Shown piece after piece: positions 25,101 through 35,100 of a DNA stretch of 64,000 bases. Within the stretch, counting starts at the first letter, position 1. Each line of letters begins with the position of its first letter. Both the position numbers and the translations under genes were made by a program. The stretch lies in NCBI GenBank assembly GCA_002118135.1, contig BDIU01000416.1:124001-188000 (forward strand), in the 5' to 3' direction. Under the pieces are notes generated by a model. It saw only the letters and a program-made list of their open reading frames with translations. It was not told where the DNA came from and made no database searches. This stretch comes from Trebouxia sp. TZW2008 (lineage: Eukaryota; Chlorophyta; Trebouxiophyceae; Trebouxiales; Trebouxiaceae).

Positions 25101-28100
25101 ATGCAGGCCGGCAAGTGCCAAGGGCTAAGCAGTATGCGCTGGCCAGGCTGAAAACAATCAACAGCACCCGCCAGCTGACCTCCTTGTCAACCACCCGCCT
25201 GCATGGCACAAGGTATGCTGCAGATAGACCAACCCAATGTTTCTGTCAGCTACATGCATCAGGCATCAGCTTCACGCAGCAATTTAACATGCATAGCTGC
25301 ATGAAATACTGGCTGGCGTACCTTGCATACTCTGGATGACTGTGCACAAGCACATCGCCTATCATGCAGGTACACAGTTCAACAGGTGCAAGAGCCAATC
25401 TGCATCACTGTTCAGTAGGCTTGAATGTCTGGTTGGTGACATGTTCTGGATTTCACACTTGCAGGACAGCTACTGACAAGGATCTGCATAGTTGGTCTGA
25501 CCAATTCTCGCCTAGATCTCCATTCCAGCCTTCTTCCAGCTCACGTGGATCCTCAATGCTGGCCTTCACCAACCCTGCCTTTCAGCACACGTTCGTAAGC
25601 CGCATCCCCAAGCCAACCCCCCTACACCCTCCTAGAGACCCCCACCCACCCTCCAAGGACACTCTGCAAGAGCTGCCCAGCACCAGTCAACTGCAGCCTG
25701 CTTTGCATGCTGGTCATCTGCCGCCAGGGCTGCTGCAAACAGCCCCTGGGGTGGAAGCTACACAGGCCACAGCTGCGGCGATGATGCTACAGCAAAGTGC
25801 TGCTGGGCAGTCCACACCACAACAGCCGCATGGTCCTGTCCACCACCTCTTTCATCAACCAGGCCATGAGGTCTTGTCTGTGGTGTCATGGGAAGATGAG
25901 TCATGCAGTCAGCAGCAGGGCATTGCTGCACCTAGCCCTAGGGCAGCTGATGCACGGGGGACAAACAGGGGTGAAGCTGATGAGGGGGTTTGGGTTCATG
26001 CTGGGGAGTCAGTGGGGGATCAAGCAGGCTTTGGAGAGCTTTGTCGCAGGCTGGCTGCTGCCATAGAGGTGTGTCTCCTGCTGCGTATTCATGTAGACTG
26101 GCAGACTGGCTGCTGCAATGGTGTTTTGTCTTGTGACGCAAAAGACAGAGGGCTGAGCCCTTGCAGGTCAAGTTTCTGCGGATTGTTGCTTTGAAAGCAG
26201 CAATCCCGGCCTGCCTGTTTAGACAGAGGGTCCCGTTATGACGCCTGACGGCATAGACTATTCTTTTCTTTGCATTACTGACACTTACTCTGGCTGCCAA
26301 ATAGAGGAGATGCTGACCTTTGAGACATCCAACAGTTGGACAATGAACTGCAAGTGGGTATTGAGTGGTGGGTAGTGGGCGCTGTCAGCGTGCAGCCATC
26401 ACTAGCTAGCACACACATCTAGCCTCTCTGACCTTGCACAGTCAGGCAATGTATGCAGCTGAGCAAGTGAGCTGTCTTACAGGGAGCTCGCATCAGGCAT
26501 CGCCTGCGGCGGCCAGCCTGCAGGAGCCTTTGTAGTGAGATTCTGGACATGCACCACCTGCAAAGTGCTCTTGGGCCAGGGCAGGGCGCAACTGATGCAG
26601 CCCTGCAGCGGCAACTCAAGCAGCACCTGAGAGTGCGCAGGTCAGTACACGAGCTGCCAAGATGCCATTCTCAGCAAGTCATATTTTGCAGTGAAGCACG
26701 CAAAAGCCTGATCTGCATCAAGCCTCTCATAGATGCTTTGTAACTTATGTTGCACTGTGCAGCCAACACTGGAGTTGCTGCTCGCAACAGTGTTTGAGAA
26801 CCATAGAATGCATCACCAAAATTTGCAGCCTGAGCAGCACATGGAGCACCTGTCACACGCAATGCCACTGCCTGTGCATCACAATTGTTCTGCACATGCA
26901 CTCATTGTTTACACTACACTTCGTTGGCCTATGCAGAATCCAGCTGGCTGAACTGCTAGCTTCTGCCCTTCCAGTCCCAGATGCCCTGCCCATCAGCAAG
27001 CCCATCCTGCCATCTCAGGGCCCCCCTTCCCACCCTGCAGTTGAGCCCTCAGCCAGCTCTGACTCAGCCCTAGATCATCAGCACCAGTCATCAGCTGCAG
27101 TGAGCACTTGTGCAGCAACTGCCTCAGCAGGAGCCGCTGCTGCTAATGCTCAGAAAGTGAGTGCTGGTGAGGAGGCTTCAACAGGTGGGATTGAGGGCAG
27201 GGGTGAGGGCAATGCCAAGGGCATTTCTGAGCTCAAGCCAGAGGGCAGAGCTGAGGGCAGTCCTGGCCTCAGGGCTGAGGGCAGTGGCAAGGGCAGTCCT
27301 GGTGTCAGGGCTGAGGCCATCGACAAGGGCAGCTCTGGACTGAAGAGGGAGGGCAGGGCTGAGGGCAGCGGCAAGGGCGGTGCTGGGCATGCTCAGGGAG
27401 CGTCTTTGAAGGGTGTTGCACCCAGCGCCTATACCACTCTGCAAGCAGTATGTTCCCTGAACAAATTACCCTCTATTATTGCATACAAGCAACTGCCATA
27501 GTGCTGACTGCCTTGCAGCATCATCATCATCATCAAGCATCACAAGTTCCAGAAGCACTGATGAAGGTTGACAGTTGATGTCTCAAGCATGCAGTACTGT
27601 CATACAACAAGTTTTTGGCTTGCTTGACACAGCAGAATGACAGTGTGAAAAGCTTGCCATTGTCAGGTGCCAAAAAAAAACCCTGAGAACAAAAAAAACA
27701 GATGGCATTTTGCGCAGGCTCAAAAGGAGCTGCAAGAGGTGAAGCAGCAGCTAAGTGCCAGCCTGCAATTTAGTCCCAGAGGGGTTAGAGCGCACACCCC
27801 CCTCAGAGCCCCCAGAGGTCATCCACATGCAGGCTTAACCCATACTCAGGGTTTAACAACTCCTGCCCCTCTAAGTAATAGCAGAGATCACTATGCTCCA
27901 GGCAGTGCACCTGAGAGCAGGGCAGAAGATGAGGGCTCTTCTGAGAAACGGCCATTCCTAAGGAGGCGCTCCAGGCAGATCCCTGTCAGCCAAAGGTGAT
28001 GCAACATTTTCAAAGATGGCAATAGCTGAATTCAGTGGCAAATGTCCTATTTGCTGCACTGTGCAATATTGTGTACGGTGCAAGACATTCAGCACTTGTC

Positions 28101-29431
28101 TAGCTGCTTTCTGGTCTTGGTAGCACTGTCCCTGTTCATGTAGTTGTTACTGTGCAGCAGTTGAGGGACTGTAGCTTTCTAATGAAAGCTTGCCAAACCT
28201 ACCTGGCTCAGATCTTAGTCTGTATGCAACATATCTGACAGCTCAATTTGTACTGAGCAATGCTGCAAGCATGCAGTCACGCAGCCTGCTGATCAGCAAT
28301 CCTTTTGGCGCGTATTGACACCAAGCAGTGCTGGACCCAGAGATGCGTCAATCGCCAGATCTGCAGCTGATCATTGGAATCATCATGACCAAAGCCTGCT
28401 GAGCCCTTGCTCTTGTTTTCACACTAACTCACATTCCTGCAAAGACTCTATCTTGTCTTTGCAGGCTGAATTGGAGTGCTGTCAATCCAAGGACGCAATG
28501 TCGCTTGGACTCCTCCTACATTCCTGTCAGAAAGAGTCACCATCAGCAGCTTCCTGCTACTGCTCAGTCGCTCAGTGTTGGAAGTGAATGCGCGTTGCAT
28601 AAGTCCACATGCAATATTCATAGGACTCAAGCGTTGTTGTGCAGGCTGAATTGGAGTGCTGTCAAGCCAAGAACGCAATGTCGCTTGGAGTCCTCCTACA
28701 TTCCTGTCAGAAAGAGTCACCACCAAAAGCTTCCCTCCTCTGACCAGGAAGCCAGTCAGGAAGCTGCTGGGGCTAGTCCTAGGGGCACGAGCAGAAAAAC
28801 CCAGCCCAGGTGAGCCCTTTTGTCAGCCTGTTTGCTATAACCACAAGGCCGTTGTAAAAAAGAGCAACAACTCTACAGATGCTTTACATGATACGATCGC
28901 AGCGCCTGCCTCTGTCTATCAAGCACGCTGAGTCGACACCAAGTTGGACTACTGCTTGCATGTCTACAACAGGATCAACTGCAGCATGTGGTGGATGGAT
29001 GCATGCAGCGATCCAAAATGCTCAAGCTGACACAGGAGAATGTAATAATTTGCTTGTGTCATGCTCTGGAAGCAGATTGCCCAAACTTGCACTGACGCAC
29101 AAATTTCAGGAGGCGGCCCAAGATGAGCTGTTCTGAAGCAATAGCAATTGCTGTTTGCAGGAAAGCGTGGGGCAGCAATCAGCCTGACCCAAGATCGCGC
29201 GCAGGCCCTCAAGCAAGTCCCAGTCACTTTCAGCCCAATGCTACTTATCAGTCGCCATACGCAGCCAGTCCCAGTGTGTCAAGCACTTTGAGAAGTCGAA
29301 AGGGCCAAAATACAGAATCCGAGCAAGAGCAAGGGAGGCCAGATTCTGGAGCAGCTCCTGGTCCCTTAGACGATATTCTTGGACAGGTCACTGACCTATT
29401 GTCTCAGGTCAATGACATTCTCGGTAGATAG
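16174..29431 (+). CDS. Very large low-complexity Ser/Gln/Ala-rich protein, function unknown
   Basis: Exons with matching phases: 16174-16260, 16336-16428, 17034-17270, 17843-18017, 18453-18821 (tentative), 19533-19730, 20468-21028, 21450-23707, 23960-24608, 25107-25212, 25465-26068, 26483-26640, 26937-27447, 27667-27995, 28645-28809, 29161-29431. The sum is 6,771 nt, giving 2,256 residues from MDANDVSKAQ to the stop. The first two exons give a short helical segment (DRMEKLFSEVQAQQ). The middle is mostly disordered Ser/Gln/Ala/Pro/Gly with a Gln-rich tract and a QAAAHQSD-type repeat. The C-terminal third has short helical or coiled-coil stretches (QAQKELQEVKQQLSAS) and a final PLDDILGQVTDLLSQ amphipathic tail. 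No catalytic domain is recognised; a scaffold role is only a guess. The steady phase agreement argues strongly for one gene, least securely around 18.4-19.5 kb. Confidence 0.65.
16741..16822 (+). repeat. Dispersed repeat family A, copy 2
   Basis: Best-preserved plus-strand copy; see the copy at 9,541. It lies in the intron 16,429-17,033 and includes a short inverted pair around GTTGGAGC/GGCTCCAGC. The match to the reverse-strand copy at 35,323-35,405 is clear over about 80 bp. Confidence 0.5.
17691..17740 (+). repeat. Copy of the start of exon 17843-18017
   Basis: After a GCAG acceptor it encodes ASVAPEDTN, matching ASIAPEGTD at 17,843, and the preceding 60-100 bp of intron are also duplicated (a GTCATGATCAGGCA-like block). 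The period is about 150 bp. Confidence 0.55.
18150..18285 (+). repeat. Two partial copies of the 3' edge of exon 17843-18017
   Basis: Segments near 18,168-18,212 and 18,250-18,282 repeat the exon end that encodes GNLVVPARFQAG together with its GT donor. They lie downstream of the real exon and lack acceptors. Confidence 0.55.
19215..19660 (+). repeat. Three tandem copies of about 148 bp ending in exon 19533-19730
   Basis: The units share a TTGGACAACCTCTCAGA-type start and a CTCAAGCTGAGTCACAGCCC core that encodes LKLSHSPFTPAHPSGLPRSP. They are preceded, for the last two, by TTCTTCTGTTGCAG acceptors. Only the third copy has a downstream donor (19,730) and fits the gene phase. Confidence 0.7.
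19998..20600 (+). repeat. Four copies of the start of exon 20468-21028
   Basis: Copies near 19,999, 20,172 (partial), 20,309 and 20,468 follow a GCTGCAG or similar acceptor and encode GSRPAATTLDTIRE-like sequence. The first and third hit stops soon after; only the one at 20,468 stays open for 561 nt to a donor. The step is about 150-170 bp. Confidence 0.7.
24285..24500 (+). repeat. 36-bp coding minisatellite (QAAAHQSDSERQ-type)
   Basis: Within exon 23,960-24,608 about six to seven 36-bp units encode variants of ERQAAAHQIDG. The frame is kept throughout, so the repeat is translated as a Gln/Ala/His-rich stretch. Confidence 0.8.
24677..24857 (+). mobile_element. Pogo-like MITE, copy 1 (non-autonomous)
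   Basis: After a TA comes CAGTAAAGTCTCTTTATAC, and the far end reads as the inverted form (...AGTCCTTACAAAAAATG). Internally, GTCCTTAC-type motifs recur. The CAGTA start after TA resembles terminal repeats of the Tc1/mariner-pogo group. It is about 180 bp with no transposase and lies in an intron. A related element lies at 53,247-53,415. Confidence 0.45.
26148..26278 (+). repeat. Dispersed repeat family B, copy 1
   Basis: About 130 bp shared with 61,287-61,418 (same strand) at high similarity and, for its second half, with 30,258-30,325. Landmarks are GGGCTGAGCCCT (a small palindrome), GAAAGCAGCAATCCCGG, TTTAGACAGAGG and TTATGACGCCTAA. No coding capacity. It lies in the intron 26,069-26,482. 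Confidence 0.6.
28465..28644 (+). repeat. Tandem copy of exon 28645-28809
   Basis: After a TTTGCAG acceptor the segment repeats, over about 100 bp and 180 bp upstream, the start of the exon at 28,645 (LNWSAVNPRTQCRLDSSYIP against LNWSAVKPRTQCRLESSYIP). It could be included in frame, because its open frame reads straight into the second copy through the intervening sequence. Confidence 0.7.
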
Positions 29432-30026
29432 TGCAGCGGGGAAGTAGAAAGTGCAAGCAGTGATTTCGCAGGACTAGTTATGCCAAGCAATGACTTTGTG
29501 TGTTTGTGCAGATTGTCAGTCCTGACATTGTAGTCAGTCACAGTGACGGCGTTCAATCAGAGCTCTGTCTAAAACTGCTGCCAAGTCACAGGCATCTGAT
29601 GCTCATCTTTCAGGGTTTTCATTGGTTTTGATGGGCAGCTTGTACCGGTGACCTTCAGTATTTGTGTTGTCTTGCTCTCACGAAAAAGGCTTCAACTCGC
29701 AACATTTCAATGGTTTACATTGCAAAATAAATGTCAAGTTCAAAGACAGACAAATGGCAAATTCGAGCTCTGTGCAGACACTGTCTGCGATATCTGCTGA
29801 ATCTGACATCATTGCAACATGAGTGCTTTCTGATTGGCAACCGCCTGGAATCCAGCAGCAAATCTGTAAAAACAAAAAACAAGTCTGAGCCTTTTGACGT
29901 CACAAAGGGAGCAGCTGTGAATATAAGCAGCCTGAGATCATTACCATCAGGCAATCTAGCGCTGCTTTCAGAGCGGTCACCAGCAAGAAGTCAAGCAATG
30001 GGTTGTCATTTCTAGCTGTATAGGTA
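29432..30026. other. Tail-to-tail intergenic region
   Basis: Lies between the stop of the plus-strand low-complexity gene and the 3' end of the minus-strand small gene. A TGTAA at 29,865-29,869 on the plus strand may end the first. Nothing else is seen. Confidence 0.45.
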
Positions 30027-30031
30027 TTACA
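30027..30031 (-). terminator. TGTAA polyadenylation signal of the small gene
   Basis: TTACA on the plus strand (TGTAA on minus) lies about 94 bases after the stop of the 131-residue protein gene. Confidence 0.45.
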
Positions 30032-30124
30032 AAGGGAAGGACTCATGCAAATCGCAGTGGCTCCTTGAAACCTTTCAATATCAGACACATGCATTTTGCC
30101 CAAGTAATGCATATGAGGCTTCAA

Positions 30125-30943
30125 TCAGCTGTAGCCATGACCTCCGGCACCCTCAGCATCATCCATCATCTTCTCAGCTTTCTTTTGACGTTCAGCACCT
30201 GCACACCACAGGTCAATTTGAGATAAATGAATGCTGTGACATGAGGTGGGCCGAGCTGTCTTTACAAATAGAGGCTCCTGTTATGACGCCTAATGCTGTA
30301 GAGTTTTCTCATTTCTTTTGATTTCATCGGGTGACAAAGTTGTCGCAAATGACGCTGCTGTGGTCAAGTTAGCTGCATTAGGTACTTGTCGCAGACATTC
30401 ATGCCATGTGTGGGGACATGACGATGTGAAATGAGTGCGAACGCCAGATGTGCATAGGCATGCTTTGAGAAACAAGCTCATGAGCAAGGTAGCAGATTGC
30501 ACCTCCTTGCTTGCTAGCCTCCCCTTCTCGCGTTTGTTTCACAGAAGATTGCACTGCTGGGTCTCTGTCACCAATATTGGCATCAGGGGAATGGTCAGTT
30601 GACTGCTCTGCAGGACTCTGGCCCTTCTGTTGAGGTGGATGGGTCTCTGTAACAACAGCAACAGCATGTCAATTGCATTCTCATGCTGGTGTTAAGTCGA
30701 AGCTGCTCTGTAAAAGTGCTGTTCATTTGACGCTGACTCTTGTTCGAACACTGTGGGATGCAGACCTTTCTCTTCAACTTTGCTTGGCTCAGACCCTGCT
30801 GACCGCTGCTCAGCGGCTTGCACTGTGTGCAAGTGGTTGACCTGTCGATGATTTGCAATCAGGCGGCGAGCGCCCATTGAGGCGGCACATGGCGCTCGAA
30901 ACGGAGTAGCAAACGGGGTAGCGAGTCTGCATGCGACATGCAT
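30125..30943 (-). CDS. Small hydrophilic protein with organelle-targeting-like N-terminus
   Basis: Three exons join in frame: 30943-30766, 30646-30503, 30198-30125 (396 nt, 131 residues). The start chosen, MHVACRLATPFATPF, is followed by an Arg/Ala/Ser-rich, acid-free stretch of about 35 residues typical of mitochondrial or plastid transit peptides. An upstream in-frame Met at 30,973 would add ten residues. The mature part is very hydrophilic (Gln, Ser, Glu, Lys), with no membrane segment, ending AERQKKAEKMMDDAEGAG. I do not recognise the family; a small LEA-like or stress protein of an organelle is possible but unproven. Splice phases and a nearby TGTAA support it as a real gene. It is co-directional with the ATPase gene upstream and convergent with the plus-strand gene. 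Confidence 0.6.
30258..30325 (+). repeat. Dispersed repeat family B, partial copy
   Basis: Matches the second half of family B (AGAGGCTCCTGTTATGACGC and the following T-rich end). It lies in the intron 30,199-30,502 of the small gene. Confidence 0.55.
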
Positions 30944-32108
30944 GCCTTGCAAGTGAGTCACGCGAGCTTGCATCAGACTCTCAACCAGAAACAAGATTTC
31001 AATGCAAGAGCGGAGAGGCACACAGAGGCAGCTAATCAGGGCTTCAGCAAGGTGCGACTTCTGACGTTCGTGCTCGCCACACACTCACAAGCAAAGATTG
31101 ACATTTCACGTGATGACAAAGTGCTCAGCAGGCGAAGCATGACCTCTGTAGCAGAATGCTGGGCAAAGGAGTGTCTGCAGGTATTTGCCAATGCCGAAGT
31201 CAATGCACACGAATACGGCCGTAGCAATTTGTTACAAAGTCGATGGTATCTGTGGCTGTAGCAGAGTGCTTCGGGCCTGCACGGTTTCTCGCGCGTTGAC
31301 CCGTGCACCCAGGTGTCAGACGCTGCATTTAACATGGCAAAATGCTCACGCGCTTCTTTTGTACATGCTGCAGCACTGCTCATCTTCCCATCATGATGGC
31401 TGATTTCAAACTTCACGAGAACGTTAACCTTGATGAGGCAGCAGTTTGACTTAGTCTAAAGATTGCTCAGCTTCAAGGAAAGAAACATGACCGGTCTCGA
31501 GTGCCTGATGCCTTGGAAATGAGCAAGGAACTGCAAGATAGCACAAGCAAAATCACAAACAGTAACAGACCTAAGCGTTCACACCTGCTGACACTTCTGA
31601 TTATACTTGTAAGCAACAAGATTTGTGGACGAATGATGCTGCATATCACAGTCCTCGTTGTTTGATAAATCGCCTCAGAGTAGGCCAGAAAACGACACTT
31701 TGCATAGACAGAGCAAGCTTGACCATTGAAGCAAGCTAAACGAAATCAAATAGCCCTGATGCAGGGCTATGTCCACATCACACATTCACTCCTCATCACA
31801 TCCGTTCTGAGCAATGGCGCTGATGTTATTTTGCACACTGCTTGGGTTGCGCCAAAATGCGCATGCGGATGAGCAGCACGTTGTGCATATTTATGCCTGC
31901 TTAGAGCCTTCCAGAGCCTTGTGACATCAGCCTCACACTTGCGCTTGTGATCTAATTGCTGTGCAGCAATTCTGCTTGCTGCTTTTGGTCCCAGCTTCTG
32001 CACATTCCTCTTTTGCTTCCTTTCTGCAAGAGCTGCTTGCCATAACCACTTGTGTGTTTCCTCAGGACAGCTGTTTTGTGCCTGCCATCCTGCTTGATCA
32101 TCCAAATG
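30944..32108. other. Intergenic region downstream of the ATPase
   Basis: Between the minus-strand ATPase stop and the start of the small minus-strand gene. A minus-strand frame from 31,416 begins MKFEISHHDGKMSSAAACTK and looks mildly coding, but no downstream exon could be attached. No repeat family is seen. Confidence 0.4.
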
Positions 32109-35100
32109 TCATCTGGCACGTATTCTTCGCTGTCGATGCCATCTGAGTCCATGCCGAGTCAGCGTGACAAACAGGTAGTAATACACAATTGCAGCCACCG
32201 CAAAACCCTCCACCCTGAACCTATAATCCTGAGGGAACTGGTACAGTGCCAGAATGTTGCCCTTGGTGCGAGGCGCCAGTATTATTACTGTAGCAAGCGC
32301 TGTGAATGTGACTGCCAGGCTCAGAAGAGGAACAGTGTGGAAGATGGGTTGTACGAATAGTCGAGTGTCCACTGTGAGGCTGACGATAGGCCCAAGCAGT
32401 TGAAAGTTGGCGGTGCTCCACATTTGAGTGACGATGGGATTCTGCACATTATTAAGATGCGATGAATAGCAAATCTGAGTGTTGATGAGGTTCTACACAA
32501 CAGCCAAAATCATCAGCATTGACACGATCAACATCTCAATGCATGCCAGCCAAACGCACTAACATGAACACTTGGGCAGCACACTCAAGCAACGCTACAC
32601 ACCACCATAATGCGGCGCATAGCAAGCTTGAGTCACAATGAAACTCTGTACATCAATATAATGCATTGGTTGGCAACATGAGTGGCTCAAAATCACTTAC
32701 GCACAAAACACAAGCAGTCACATTTCAGTCATATTCAGAAGTGCTTACAATTGTAGAGAAGCCGTCGCCTCCTGAGTACCAGGGCTGGGTGGTCAGGTAC
32801 CACATGGTGAAAATGTCAGTGGCCACATCAGACAAACGCAGTGAAAAAACAAAAACATCGATCACGTCAAAAGCAAGAACAAAGGGAAGGCTTACATCTT
32901 TGGCAGAGCCATTGCCTCCCAAGCACCAGGGTCGAGTAGTCAGGTACCACATGGTGAAAATGTCAGTAGACACAAACAGTGTCACCATCACAGTCACCAG
33001 CACATAGCTCTGCCAAATGCCCACCTACAAGCAGGCAACAAGTCCTTGATCGTACACTGGACAGATATAGAGTATGGTGTGAATCTGCAGCAGACAGCAA
33101 ATGTGCAGTAGGAACTGATGATGATCATGGCTGGGGCTGAGCTCAGAAAAATTGCAAATTCAGCGCATGAATTCAAAATGTTACATCAATACGCACACAA
33201 CTGTGGAGTATCACGTAGATTGATTGCACGCTTTGTGCTTGAGTGTCAAGCTTCAGAGTCATCTGTACACATCTTCCAGGCAATATCTTTAAATGCAAAA
33301 CCGCAAACTGTGTGCATGAGTTTTATATGCCAAAGTCATGAGAGTGCAGTCCTGTAGAGTGATCCAGGGTCAGTTGGGGTGCAAATCTGGAGTGCTCAGC
33401 ATTAGATAGCAGAAATTGATACTAAGCAAAAAGGGCCCCCCAACCTGAGAGAGGGATGATGGGGCCTCATACTACGCAAGGGGGTTCAGGTGCAAACTGT
33501 GTGCATGAGTGTTGAATGCCACAGTGATGAGAGCGCAAGTCTGGGGAGCAATGTAGGATCCCCTCACCTGGGAAGGGGGGTGGTGGGGGCTCATGCTACG
33601 CAAGGGGGGGCATGTGGCAGCTGCAAAAGCCATGGACAAGGCCTGGAAATCCAGCGCGTAGTCCTGCATACACAAACAAAACATTGTTATGTAAAGCTGG
33701 AGACATATCAAGACTTTGGAGTTGCTGGCAGCACCCTGTCTAGAGCTGAAACTTTGCTTTTGCTGTATTGGCTATGAGGCAGAAGCCACAGACAAGGCCT
33801 GGAAGTCCAGTGTGTAGTCCTGCATACGCACTGTCTGTTTAAGCTAAGCCAGAAAGATGATGAACGTCCCAAGCTGTTGGCAGCACCCATTTTAAGAGCT
33901 GAGGTTTGGATTGTGCTTTGTTGACCTTTTGACAAATGCCATGAACAAAGCCTGGAAATCCAGCATGTAATCCTGCAACCACACAGCCTCTTTGTTGAAA
34001 GCCTGAAAGCAACTGTGAAATTCTGCACTGCTGGTAGCGCCTGCTCAAGGCTGAGTCTTCATTGACTGAATGGCAAAAGGCATGGATAAGGCCTGGAAGT
34101 CCAGTGTGTAGTCTTGCAACCACACATCCTGTTTGCGCAGATCACAGAGCATGTTAAGGCTCCTGGGACACTGGCTGAGCATGACTTATGTCTGCAGGCT
34201 TGGCGATGTAGCAGCACATGCACTGGCAATGTGTCAGCAGAAGCAGGGCATGCTGCTTGCTCAGTGACATTGAGCTTGTTGCAATGAGAGTCTGCATACA
34301 GACACCCATCCTAGCAGACTTTGCTTGCTGCAGATCGTAGAATTGCTGCCAAACTGTCAGCAGAAGCAGAGCAGCATGGTTTTTGAGCTGTTACAATACC
34401 TTGAGGTGATCTGCTGTACCTGGGATTGTAGTGACAAGCAAACCATTTGCAGCAGCAGAACACGCAGATCTTGTGCTGTAGTAGCAGATGCACTCAGAAG
34501 CAGGGCAAGCATGCTGTGGGCACTAGATCAGGTCACACAATGGCTGCCAAACTGTCAGCAGAAGCAGAGCAGCGTGCTGTTTGAGCTGATTTGATACCTG
34601 CTGCAATTGAGATTGCAGCGACGGGCAAAACATCCACAACAGCAAAATATGCAGATCTTGTGATGCAGTAGCATATGCAATGGTCAAATCATCAGCAGGA
34701 GAAGGAGCATTGGATCTGTTTGGGTTGGGATCCTGCCTGCAGGTAGTCAAAGGAGGACCCATCTATGAAGAAGGATATGTTCTCAGCAGCTGCCTTCAAG
34801 CACTGGTACACCACCATGTACTGCACATCAAACACTCAGCTGTCATCATCTGCATACAAAGCAGTCAGCAAATGCTACAAACGCATGTTCAGACGCTTCC
34901 GTATTGATGGTTGTTGGATCATGTGGTCGTTAGTCTGTGTCTTGAATGCACGGCAACATGCAGACACAGCGACATTTGGTACCAATCTGGCCAGTCATTA
35001 GGTTTTGCAGGCATTGTACAGCGTTACTGCTGCATGCGGACGCAGCTCAAGCTATGCAAGCACTGTTGAACCACAGCAGTGTCAAGTGCTTGCAAACCAT

